Shown here: in pieces, positions 6,784 through 14,899 of the stretch
Layout: each line of letters begins with the position of its first letter
Numbering within the stretch: position 1 is the stretch's first letter
Origin: Paenibacillus solanacearum
GTDB lineage: Bacteria > Bacillota > Bacilli > Paenibacillales > NBRC-103111
Direction: 5' to 3'
Assembly: GCF_910593845.1 (NCBI RefSeq)
Contig: NZ_CAJVAS010000017.1
Coordinates: forward strand, 58,800 to 122,799
Length of the DNA: 64,000 nucleotides
The notes under the pieces: model-generated
Told to the model about the DNA's origin: nothing
The model's input: only the letters and a program-made list of their open reading frames with translations
The model's database searches: none
Made by a program: the position numbers and the translations under genes

Positions 6784-9700
6784 TCATTCGGATGTTTCCA
6801 TCTCTGTAGCCGACGCGATATCGCTTGCGGCCCAATGTGTGGCAGGCACATCCTTCCACAGCTTCGATACGTGAGCGCTCGCAGGAGCGCGATTCAGCAG
6901 CCGATTGATCATCTTCGCCGCCTCGGCACGTGTCACCTGCGCGTTCGGATGGAATAAGCCGTCTTCGTAGCCGCTCACGATGCCAACCTGCGCAAGCGCC
7001 ATGATACTTGACTCCGCCCAGTGGCCCTTGATGTCGGTCAGGCTTGCCGCACTCCCTTTAGCCGACAGCCCCTTCCAACGAGCCGCTATCGCCGCGAATT
7101 CCGCGCGAGTCAGCGGACGGTCAGGCTCGAACATCCCCTCGCCTGTCCCCGTCATCAACTGAAGCGAACGCAAGCCCTCGATGGCAGCGGAAGCCCAGTG
7201 GCTCGCCTCTACGTCCTTGTAGCTCGAACCCGATGTCCTGACCGGTGTTGCCGCATCATGCGCGCTTTGCACCAGCCGCCACAGCATCGCCGCAGCTTCC
7301 GCACGCGTCATCGACTGTTCCGGCCGGAAGGTTCCGTCAGGATAACCGTTCATATAAGGCTGCCGTTTGGCCGCCGCATTGCCTTGCCCCTCCGTTCCCG
7401 CTTTCTCCTCTGGAGATGCAGGCTGTTGCGGTGAAGACTGCTGCGGTGAAGGCTCGGTGACCGTCGATGTCTCCGTAGACACGGGGGCACTTCCCATTTT
7501 GTATACGGAAAATGTACTGAATTTATAAATCGTCACGGATAGCCCGATGATTTTGCCGGAAGCGTCGCGCGCGATTTCGCCTTGCTTGAACTCTTTCTCT
7601 CCATCATGATGCTCAATGTAGACATAGAGCGTGTTCAAGTACGCGGCCCACAGCGTTTCATCAGCCGGCATGTTCAGCTTGGATACCGGAAAAATCAGCT
7701 TGGTCTCATAACTTTGCGTATAGTTCGTCTCAATGGTCATCGGCGTGCCGATTTCTTCCACTTGCCGGTCGGCGGCTTGCTGAAGGACCAGCGGACTGCT
7801 CACCGCCTGCTGCTTGACTTGAGCGGCTTCACTGGCATCCCGGATCGGAATAAACCGGAAAAACAAGTTGGCGCCATTCAGTTTGAGCTGCTCCAACGTC
7901 TGTTTAGAAAGAACGACGCTCGCTTCCCCGGTCTCGACCGACAGGTCCGCCTGATTCGCCATATTGGACAAAGCTGCTAGCGGCATTCGGAACAGCACTT
8001 CCGACGCCGGTTCGTTCTGCATATCCTCGATCACGACGCGAATGACGGATTGATTGGTTTGCAAGGCTTCCGTTACAGCCAGCTGCGCTTTGTCCGCATC
8101 GACGGTGACCGAATCGATGTTGGCGCCGTCGGACATGCGCGTTCTTGTAATATCCGTTTGCGTGACGTTCGTTTGGCCTTCGCCGACTCGCACCGGAACG
8201 GTCCGCGTTTGAGAAACTTCCTCCCCGACCACTTGAGTGCCGTTCTTGCGAACGATCAGCTCCCATGTTTTGACCGCTCTTTCGTTGCCGCTGATAATGA
8301 CTGCCGTCAACAAGACGATCGCATCCTTAGAAGCTGGCCGGTTTACTTGCCCCGCTGCACTGACGACAGCCGGATCACTGGAGACCCATGCCACTGGAAG
8401 TCCGCCGCCAGCTGTCTGCGGCAGTTGAACGTTCTGCGTCACACTGAAAGCTGAATCATTCGGAGCATAAGTAACGACAACCGGAATCAACAGCTCTGCC
8501 AGCGGCGCGCGGAGCACCGTCAGCTTGTAAACTGTACTCGATTGGCCGTCTTGGGCTGTAACGATCAGCTTCATCGTGTTCTCCCCGACTTGAAGCGGCA
8601 TCGCATAGACGCCCTTGGCCGGATCGTAGGTCGCCCCCGTCACGGATACCGAAGACTGCTTGTCATAGACGGCAGCAGCCACCGTCACATTCGCGTGTAG
8701 GTAATCCACTGCAGCGCGATAGCTTGTCTGGCTCATATCGAATGCAGGCTGCAGCTGCACATCATTCACCTTCAGCTGCGAGAGGCGTGAATCGCCGCTC
8801 AATCCCCGATGGATCGTGACCGTATACGTACGGGTCGCCTGTCCGTTCGGCGCCGTTACAATGACCTCCAGCGTATTGCGGCCATACGACAGCGGAATCG
8901 GCAAGGAACCTTGACCGCTGGCTGTCATGACGCCATTGACCTTCAGCGTGGCGCCGATCTCGTACACGCTTGCAGTGACGGTCACTTGCTGCACTTCAGA
9001 AGACACGGTAACACTGTAGCTCGTAAGAGTGGAGACGAACGCCGGATTAAGCACCCCGTTCGAGACGGCAAGCGAAGCCAGATCCGCGTTCGCGCTGATG
9101 GCCGCATTCACCGTCACGCTAACCGTCACTGTCCGGTTTTGCGTATTCGTCATGCTTCCCGGCAAACGGACCAGTTGGCCGATGACGGGGAACGTCTGCG
9201 CCGTTTTCAACGACTCGTCGTACAACGAGCCTGCTACGTCCCAGTCTACATCTACGCTCGCTGTCGTTCCGCCTTCCAGCGTCACCTGCACTTGCGACGG
9301 CAAGCCGAGCGCCGATGCGTTCTTCGCCGTCCCGTTCGCCAAGCCGGTAATGGCCGTTGGTGTCGTCACCGACGTGATGTCTTTAGGCGCCTCGGCATTC
9401 ACCGTTACACTAACGGTCACCGTCCGGTTTTGCGTATTCGTCATGCTTCCCGGCAAACGGACCAGTTGGCCGATGACGGGGAACGTCTGCGCCGTTTTCA
9501 ATGACTCGTCGTACAACGAGCCCGCTACGTCCCAATCTACATCCACGCTCGCTGTCGTTCCGCCTTCCAGCGTCACCTGCACTTGCGACGGCAAGCTGAG
9601 CGCCGATGCGTTCTTCGCCGTCCCGTTCGCCAAACCGGTAATGGCCGTTGGTGTCGTCACCGACGTGATGTCTTTAGGCGCCTCGGCATTCACCGTCACG

Positions 9701-11292
9701 CTAACGGTCACCGTCCGGTTTTGCGTATTCGTTATGCTTCCCGGCAAACGGACCGGTTGGCCAATGACAGGGAACGTCTGCGCCGTTTTCAATGACTCGT
9801 CGTACAACGAGCCTGCTACGTCCCAGTCTACATCTACGCTCGCTGTCGTTCCGCCTTCCAGCGTCACCTGCACCTGCGACGGCAAGCCGAGCGCCGATGC
9901 GTTCTTCGCCGTCCCGTTTGCCAAGCCTGTAATGGCCGTTGGTGTCGTCACCGACGTGATGTCTTTGCTCGTCGGACCCGGCTTAATATCCGTATCCTGC
10001 ACGGCGATATCGGCCCATGCCAGAATCCGGTTATCGGCATCCACCTTCACGACATACAAGTGCTGCTGGGGGCCGACAGCGATATCGGTATTCGCCGCAA
10101 GCACATTGGTATAGTCGGTCGCGATGTCTCCGAAATTAGGCTTCGTTCTGCTGCCTGCCGCCCCGACGGCATATTTCAGCGTCCCGCTTGGAACGGCCGT
10201 CGCCTTCGTGGTACCTGCGGCATTGCCCGCGCTCCATGTCAAACCTGTGAGGACCTCGGCTTTATAAGCGAGAATCGTGCCGTTATCCCCCACAGCTATA
10301 TATTTCCCGGCGGCAAATATCACTTTGCGCAGCGTCGCCGAAACGGAAGGTTCTTTCCATTCGGTCAGCAGACTCCCGACGCCATCCAGAACATACAATT
10401 GATCATCGGAGTCATAACTGATTGTAAATTCGACATAAGTGCCGTTATCGCCTACAGCCATATATTTCCCGTTGGCGTACGCCATGCTGTACAGACCGAT
10501 ATTAGACTCTCTAAACCAAGAACTACCTGTATTGTGATTAAATAGCGAAACGATTCCCGTAGTGCTTCCGAATGAAATGCCGATCGCTACGCTTTGATTC
10601 GTATCTTCCAAATACCGCCCTTGATAAAAATCGCTAATATCATTCGTTAAACCAACCCAATCGGTTCCGTTGTCAGATATGTAGGTCGCGCCAATCATAC
10701 CCATCGCCATAAAGCGAGTTCCATCAAAATCAACATCATAGAACGGAGTAGAAATTAGAACTGCGGAATGATCGGTCCACGTTACCAGACTCAGCGAACC
10801 GGCGCCGCTGAATGCCGACTCTGGCAGGGAATACAGCCGTCCGTCATCATTGCCTCCGTCCCCAACGGCCACAAATACGCCATGACCATAGCTCACCGAT
10901 GTTAACGTAGGCGTATCCAAAGCGATCGTGCCCGTAACCCACTGCACGCCGTTGATCGAATAAGCCACTAGGCCGTTCATACCAACAGCAACGAATTTCC
11001 CGTTGCCATAGGTAACAGCGTTAAACTGTTCCATCACGCCGCTGTTCTGCTTCATCCAGCTTGAGCCGTTCGTTGAGGTGAGTATCGTCCCCCCAGCGCC
11101 GACAGCTACGAAGAGGGACTGATCCTCCGCGTAGACGAGACCTCGCAGGTCTTCGGTAACTTGCGGATTGCCGACATTGCTCCAATGAAGCTCGGCTGAA
11201 CCGGCGTGCGCATGACCGCTCCATGCGATAGGGTAACATGCGATGAGGAAGGTGAACACAATGAACCGTCTAAACCATGATGCAAATCCCAT
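6784..11292 (-). CDS. Very large secreted S-layer-homology surface protein with propeller-like and Ig-like domains
   Basis: The protein has about 1,500 residues. A signal peptide (RRFIVFTFLIACYPIAW, ending AHA) is followed by about 330 residues of repeating FVAVG.GG.I..S.NG..W units, which look like a beta-propeller. Then come three near-identical 97-residue Ig-like (Big_4-like) repeats, two cadherin-like beta-sandwich domains (SLAVSNGVLNPAF, QLKVNDVQLQPAF), an atrophied Ig-like domain, a helical-rich unit and three C-terminal SLH domains (NGYPDGTFRPEQSMTRAEA, the second near VEASHWASAAI, the third SGYEDGLFHPNAQVTRAEA). SLH domains bind pyruvylated cell-wall polymer, so the protein should sit in the S-layer. 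ATG 11292 has GAGGTG just upstream; ATG 11334 is an alternative. The ligand is unknown; adhesion or substrate capture is inferred. Confidence 0.9.
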   Translation of the reverse strand: MGFASWFRRFIVFTFLIACYPIAWSGHAHAGSAELHWSNVGNPQVTEDLRGLVYAEDQSLFVAVGAGGTILTSTNGSSWMKQNSGVMEQFNAVTYGNGKFVAVGMNGLVAYSINGVQWVTGTIALDTPTLTSVSYGHGVFVAVGDGGNDDGRLYSLPESAFSGAGSLSLVTWTDHSAVLISTPFYDVDFDGTRFMAMGMIGATYISDNGTDWVGLTNDISDFYQGRYLEDTNQSVAIGISFGSTTGIVSLFNHNTGSSWFRESNIGLYSMAYANGKYMAVGDNGTYVEFTISYDSDDQLYVLDGVGSLLTEWKEPSVSATLRKVIFAAGKYIAVGDNGTILAYKAEVLTGLTWSAGNAAGTTKATAVPSGTLKYAVGAAGSRTKPNFGDIATDYTNVLAANTDIAVGPQQHLYVVKVDADNRILAWADIAVQDTDIKPGPTSKDITSVTTPTAITGLANGTAKNASALGLPSQVQVTLEGGTTASVDVDWDVAGSLYDESLKTAQTFPVIGQPVRLPGSITNTQNRTVTVSVTVNAEAPKDITSVTTPTAITGLANGTAKNASALSLPSQVQVTLEGGTTASVDVDWDVAGSLYDESLKTAQTFPVIGQLVRLPGSMTNTQNRTVTVSVTVNAEAPKDITSVTTPTAITGLANGTAKNASALGLPSQVQVTLEGGTTASVDVDWDVAGSLYDESLKTAQTFPVIGQLVRLPGSMTNTQNRTVTVSVTVNAAISANADLASLAVSNGVLNPAFVSTLTSYSVTVSSEVQQVTVTASVYEIGATLKVNGVMTASGQGSLPIPLSYGRNTLEVIVTAPNGQATRTYTVTIHRGLSGDSRLSQLKVNDVQLQPAFDMSQTSYRAAVDYLHANVTVAAAVYDKQSSVSVTGATYDPAKGVYAMPLQVGENTMKLIVTAQDGQSSTVYKLTVLRAPLAELLIPVVVTYAPNDSAFSVTQNVQLPQTAGGGLPVAWVSSDPAVVSAAGQVNRPASKDAIVLLTAVIISGNERAVKTWELIVRKNGTQVVGEEVSQTRTVPVRVGEGQTNVTQTDITRTRMSDGANIDSVTVDADKAQLAVTEALQTNQSVIRVVIEDMQNEPASEVLFRMPLAALSNMANQADLSVETGEASVVLSKQTLEQLKLNGANLFFRFIPIRDASEAAQVKQQAVSSPLVLQQAADRQVEEIGTPMTIETNYTQSYETKLIFPVSKLNMPADETLWAAYLNTLYVYIEHHDGEKEFKQGEIARDASGKIIGLSVTIYKFSTFSVYKMGSAPVSTETSTVTEPSPQQSSPQQPASPEEKAGTEGQGNAAAKRQPYMNGYPDGTFRPEQSMTRAEAAAMLWRLVQSAHDAATPVRTSGSSYKDVEASHWASAAIEGLRSLQLMTGTGEGMFEPDRPLTRAEFAAIAARWKGLSAKGSAASLTDIKGHWAESSIMALAQVGIVSGYEDGLFHPNAQVTRAEAAKMINRLLNRAPASAHVSKLWKDVPATHWAASDIASATEMETSE
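9104..9969 (-). repeat. Three tandem 291-bp coding repeats
   Basis: The block starting GCATTCACCGT recurs at 9104, 9395 and 9686, a period of exactly 291 bp (97 codons). The copies differ by only scattered bases, so the duplications are recent or kept alike by recombination. Confidence 0.95.
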
Positions 11293-11545
11293 ACAGCACC
11301 TCTGTCGTTGTTTTTCTCTTTTCTTGACCATCATTCGCCGTTAAATGCTCCACTTCGAAGCTGAAAGCCATAAAGCGAGCATCTATGAGCACATGTAACC
11401 CTCACAACATCTCCCCTTCAGTTCCGCTTCCCTATCCGGTCGCAATATATAGGCTGCAATTATATAGTACTATAGACCTATCATTCCGTTCTACTATTAT
11501 TTTTGAAAAAAATGGCGTTCCTCCCCTCCAAATTATGGTTACATT

Positions 11546-11572
11546 CGTCACAAAACCATCGGCTGGATCGTT
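11546..11572 (+). promoter_or_regulatory. Candidate ECF41-type promoter for doxX-sigma operon
   Basis: CGTCACA (11546-11552), a 16-base spacer and CGTT (11569-11572) resemble the ECF41 promoter consensus TGTCACA-N16-CGTC (6 of 7 and 3 of 4). It lies 43 bases before the DoxX-like gene that is cotranscribed with the ECF41-like sigma factor, so autoregulation is likely. This rests on motif match only. The rest of 11335-11614 shows no gene. Confidence 0.55.
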
Positions 11573-11614
11573 CTATACCAAAACAAAATTACCTAAGGAG
11601 TGCGATAATTCAGA

Positions 11615-12055
11615 ATGAATACCATGATCCTATTTCGTCACGCTGCGCGGCTGTTACTCGGAATAACCTTTTTCATCGGCGCTTGCAACGGGTTTCTGTA
11701 TGGATCGGGTATGCAGCCGATCATGCCCGCGAATCCTGAGATCATCGCCGTTTTTCAAGGCTCGAATGCATGGCTGCTTATGCTTAAAACCGTGGAGCTG
11801 GCTTGCTCCTTGCTGCTCTTGAGCAGCCGCTTGGTACTGCCCGCACTGATCGCGCTCGCGCCCATCGTCCTTGGCATCGCGGTCGTGCATGCCACCCTCG
11901 ATCCAGGCTTCCTGCCAGCGGCAGGATTGATCTTCGGGCTCGAAAGTTATTTACTTTATATATACGGAAAACGAGGAATCGAGGAGCGACAATGGAAACG
12001 GGAAGCGCGGAAGCACAGTGGGAAGCGTGGTATTCGCAATATCGGCCCTTTTTGA
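11615..12055 (+). CDS. DoxX-like small integral membrane protein
   Basis: The 146-residue protein has four hydrophobic segments (ARLLLGITFFIGACNGFLYG; AWLLMLKTVELACSLLLL; VLPALIALAPIVLGIAVV; FLPAAGLIFGLESYLLYIY), the pattern of the DoxX/DoxD family. DoxX-type proteins are linked to thiol or quinone redox reactions, but this one has no firm function. AAGGAG lies 14 bases before ATG 11615. The last 64 bases overlap the sigma-factor gene in another frame, which suggests translational coupling and a shared job. Confidence 0.8.
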   Translation: MNTMILFRHAARLLLGITFFIGACNGFLYGSGMQPIMPANPEIIAVFQGSNAWLLMLKTVELACSLLLLSSRLVLPALIALAPIVLGIAVVHATLDPGFLPAAGLIFGLESYLLYIYGKRGIEERQWKREARKHSGKRGIRNIGPF

Positions 12056-12912
12056 TCGCCTTATGTTATCAGATGCTCGGCTCACTGCACGATGCGGAGG
12101 ACATCGTACAAGAAACGTTTCTGTTGGCACGCGCATATGCGGGATGCACAATCGAGCATCCGAAAGCATTATTGGCCAAAATCGCAAAGAACCGCTGCCT
12201 GGACGTTATGAAATCCGGGCGGCGGCGTAAAGAGCGGTATGCAGGAACACCGCTTCCTGAGCCGTTGCCTACTGGCGAAGGGATTGCTGCGATGGATGAG
12301 CGAATGATAAGGAACGACATGCTGTCGATCGCCTCATTCATGTTAATGGAGCGTCTGAATCCGATCGATCGCGCCGTTTATGTACTGCGGGAAGCGTTCG
12401 AATGGGGATATGAAGACATTGCGCGCGTCGTCGATCGAACGGAAGCGGCATGCCGGAAAATGTACAGCCGCGTCAGGGGCAAAATCGCCCTGGATGCCGA
12501 TTCGGCATCGGTATCTCAGCCGACCGGACCATTCACCGCTTGTTTGTACAACGCGCTGACCGAAGGAAATATGGAGCCGTTTGTTCGTTTATTATCGCAA
12601 GACGTCATCTTATACACGGATCGGGGACCGGGTGTGCAAACGGCGGCCAAACCGATCGTGTCGGCCGAATTCGTCGCCGTGTACCTCCGGGGACTGCTGA
12701 ACATTACTTCGAGAACGCTAGGTCCTCTGCGGTTCGAGCTTATCCGCATTAACGGAGCCCCCGCCATATTGGCGGAAGCCAAAGGAGAACTGCAAGGCGT
12801 CGTCGCGCTGGATGCGAAAGGGCCGGAGGTTTCCCGCATCTATGTATTCAGAAATCCAAGCACATTGGGAGCCGTAGCAAAGGCGTACGGATTAAGACCG
12901 TTCCGCGCTTAA
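11992..12912 (+). CDS. ECF sigma factor with C-terminal SnoaL-like domain (ECF41/SigJ type)
   Basis: The 306-residue protein starts at ATG 11992, with GAGGAG 7 bases upstream. Region 2 (about 10-75, CYQMLGSLHDAEDIVQETFLLAR) and region 4 (about 115-165, YVLREAFEWGYEDIARVVDRTEAACRK) are separated by a linker with PLPEP, like the WLPEP motif of ECF41. The C-terminal about 110 residues resemble a SnoaL/NTF2 fold with DRGPG and NPSTL, near the DGGGK and NPDKL motifs of ECF41. In that group the extension replaces a separate anti-sigma factor and controls activity. The neighbouring DoxX-like gene takes the place of the usual redox enzyme partner. The inducing signal is unknown. Confidence 0.88.
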   Translation: METGSAEAQWEAWYSQYRPFLIALCYQMLGSLHDAEDIVQETFLLARAYAGCTIEHPKALLAKIAKNRCLDVMKSGRRRKERYAGTPLPEPLPTGEGIAAMDERMIRNDMLSIASFMLMERLNPIDRAVYVLREAFEWGYEDIARVVDRTEAACRKMYSRVRGKIALDADSASVSQPTGPFTACLYNALTEGNMEPFVRLLSQDVILYTDRGPGVQTAAKPIVSAEFVAVYLRGLLNITSRTLGPLRFELIRINGAPAILAEAKGELQGVVALDAKGPEVSRIYVFRNPSTLGAVAKAYGLRPFRA

Positions 12913-13273
12913 GGCACACCTCCATGAAATCTCGGCACGGCTGGGCTGCCTTTCTGCAGTAAACCTTAGAGTTCTGGTAAAAACCTCGGGCATCCGTCAG
13001 TAGACATGCAGTGAGCCGCTAATCTGCTATCGATCAGCGGCTTATGATTCTGGGAAGATGAGGGATCATCGGTTAATTCGAACTCGTTTGCTCGCCCTTC
13101 GTCGCGCAAGTTGACGGCAGACACGGCATAACAGTGGCCTCTTCCCGCTCGATCGCAGCCAACATTTCCATAAGCATAACCCCGCTCAGCTGGGTGCTTA
13201 GAGGTACCGTTTCCCGAGCGGGCTCGTTCCAAGCCGGGCCAAAAAGCGGCGCTTCATTTAACAGCAACTGTTA

Positions 13274-13302
13274 TTGACTTGATTGCAGTTATCTTTTATA
13301 CT
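13274..13302 (+). promoter_or_regulatory. SigA-type promoter for the nitroreductase gene
   Basis: TTGACT (13274-13279), a 17-base spacer and TATACT (13297-13302). The 476-base gap 12913-13388 holds this promoter; I see no supported gene or hairpin in the rest of it. Confidence 0.75.
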
Positions 13303-13388
13303 GTGCTTAGAAATGCGCAGTTAACGCATCGATCGTCAAAACGCCGGTCCGTTGATACAAGAGCGCATCATACAATTCGGAAGGATGG

Positions 13389-14051
13389 ATGAATGATATG
13401 TCTATTCAAGTTGGGCAAGCGGCTTTATTCACCGATGTGGTTCAGGAGCGTCATTCGGTAAGAAAATACGATCCGAGCTGGACGATTTCCCGGGAAGAAA
13501 TGGCAGAGCTATTGCAGGAAGCAACCCTTGCGCCTTCGGGAGCGAATTTGCAGCCTTGGCGCTTCCTTGTGATCGATGAAGCGGAACTGAAGCAGAAGCT
13601 GCTGCCGATCGCCTTCAATCAGGAGCAAGTGGTTCAAGCTTCGGCCATTGTCGCCGTTCTTGGCGATCTGAAGGCCATCGACAAAGCCGAGCAAATATAC
13701 AGCGCAGCGGTGGAAGCCGGGTATATGAACGAACAGGTCAAAGCGCAAGTATTGAACAATTTGCGCCGATTTTACGCGGATCCCGCTTCGGAGGCTGTCA
13801 AGCGTTCCGTGCTCATCGACGGCGGCCTCGTCTCGATGCAGCTGATGCTTTCGGCCAAGGCCAGAGGCTACGATACGGTGCCGATGGCGGGATACGATGA
13901 ACAAGCGCTTAGAAACGCGTTGCAAATTTCCGATCGCTATGCTGTCGTCATGTTGATTGCCGTGGGCAAAGCGGCCCAACAAGCCCATAAGACGGTGCGT
14001 TTGCCCGTAGAGGAAGTGATTTTCCGGAATGCCATGCCGGAAGAAGCGTAA
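13389..14051 (+). CDS. Nitroreductase-family FMN-dependent oxidoreductase
   Basis: The 220-residue protein shows the family opening ERHSVRKYDPSWTISREEM, with the Arg/Ser FMN-phosphate contact (RHSVRKY), the PSGANLQPWRF substrate/FMN loop near residues 48-58, and the late GYDTVPMAGYDEQALRNAL region. These enzymes use NAD(P)H to reduce nitro-compounds, quinones or flavins and work as dimers in the cytoplasm. AAGGATGG precedes the tandem ATG codons 13389 and 13398; either may be used. It has its own strong promoter. The Rrf2 gene follows 135 bases downstream in the same direction and might regulate it or respond to the same redox stress. Confidence 0.92.
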   Translation: MNDMSIQVGQAALFTDVVQERHSVRKYDPSWTISREEMAELLQEATLAPSGANLQPWRFLVIDEAELKQKLLPIAFNQEQVVQASAIVAVLGDLKAIDKAEQIYSAAVEAGYMNEQVKAQVLNNLRRFYADPASEAVKRSVLIDGGLVSMQLMLSAKARGYDTVPMAGYDEQALRNALQISDRYAVVMLIAVGKAAQQAHKTVRLPVEEVIFRNAMPEEA

Positions 14052-14186
14052 GCCAGGACGGCGAATCGACAACGGCAGTCCGCCTTGTTGTTGAACTCCC
14101 CGAAAACCATTATAATGAGCTTACGAATGAGACGATAGGGTACGTCAAGCAATCGTAAAGCGATTTATAATAAGGAGTGACCCGAG

Positions 14187-14627
14187 ATGGGAATGACGAA
14201 TCGGGGGATACCGGCAGGGCCCCGCCGTTTCGTAATTGCTGTACACGCATTGGTGTGGCTGGCCCGCAGCGAGAAGATGCTGCCCAGCTCGGCGATCGCA
14301 TGCGAGGTCAATTCGCATGCGACTTTTTTGCGAAGAGTGCTGCAGGCGCTGACGCCGTCGGGGATGGTCGAGGCAAGAGAAGGCAGAGACGGCGGCTACG
14401 CCCTCGGTAAACCGGCTTGCGATATTACGCTGGCTGACGTCTACATCGCGCTCCGGGCCGAATGCGCGGAGACCGAAGAAAGCGGTATGTGCGGCGAGGC
14501 CGGCAAGCCGCTGGATACGCTGCTCGTTGCCATCCTGTTCGATGCAGAGCAGCAGTCGATCGAACATCTTCGCCGGTTTACGATCGCCGATATGGCTTCG
14601 CGACTCCCCGTCTGCGATCTTCGTTAA
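14187..14627 (+). CDS. Rrf2-family transcriptional regulator
   Basis: The 146-residue protein has the typical winged helix at the N-terminus (RRFVIAVHALVWLARSEKMLPSSAIA, then HATFLRRVLQALTPSGMVEAREGRDGGYALGK). The GRDGGYAL wing is diagnostic. Cysteines at AEC and GMC in the middle might bind an Fe-S cluster as in IscR or NsrR, but the exact three-Cys spacing is not clear. AAGGAG lies 9-10 bases before ATG 14187, and a TATAAT box is present at 14111-14116. A terminator follows. Targets are unknown; the upstream nitroreductase is a candidate. Confidence 0.9.
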   Translation: MGMTNRGIPAGPRRFVIAVHALVWLARSEKMLPSSAIACEVNSHATFLRRVLQALTPSGMVEAREGRDGGYALGKPACDITLADVYIALRAECAETEESGMCGEAGKPLDTLLVAILFDAEQQSIEHLRRFTIADMASRLPVCDLR

Positions 14628-14640
14628 GAGATCTTTCATG

Positions 14641-14672
14641 AACAATCCGTGTGCTGCGCGGATTGTTTTTTT
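14641..14672 (+). terminator. Intrinsic terminator after the Rrf2 gene
   Basis: AACAATCCG pairs with CGGATTGTT around a loop of about 7 nt and is followed by a run of T. Its position argues against the longer frame (from 14651) for the next gene. Confidence 0.85.
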
Positions 14673-14899
14673 ATTGCGGCACAGGCGGCAGCAGGCCGCC
14701 CCGAATCCGCCGCAGCCCTTGTAGCCCTCCTCCTCCCGCGCTTCCTGCTGCAGCCTTTCCAGAACACGATCCGGGAATAACCGAGCCATTTCCCGGTCCT
14801 CGATTATCCGATTTGGACGATATTGGAAGGATTTTCTCCAACGATGTCGAATTCCGTAATGAAGAAAACGGATATGATCGACATAAGGAGAGGAATTAT

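Noticed and set aside
9029..10114. Long plus-strand frame of 361 codons
   Set aside because: It is the antisense of the three 291-bp repeats; open length comes from the repeated composition. The same holds for 35812-36072 and 36097-36363.
12966..13232. Minus-strand frame in the gap before the nitroreductase
   Set aside because: Low-complexity shadow with no ribosome site; another frame overlaps it and runs into the promoter at 13274.
14651..14899. N-terminal extension of the SpoIIP-like gene
   Set aside because: It starts inside a terminator, lacks signal-peptide features and the ribosome site AAGGAGAGG supports TTG 14900.
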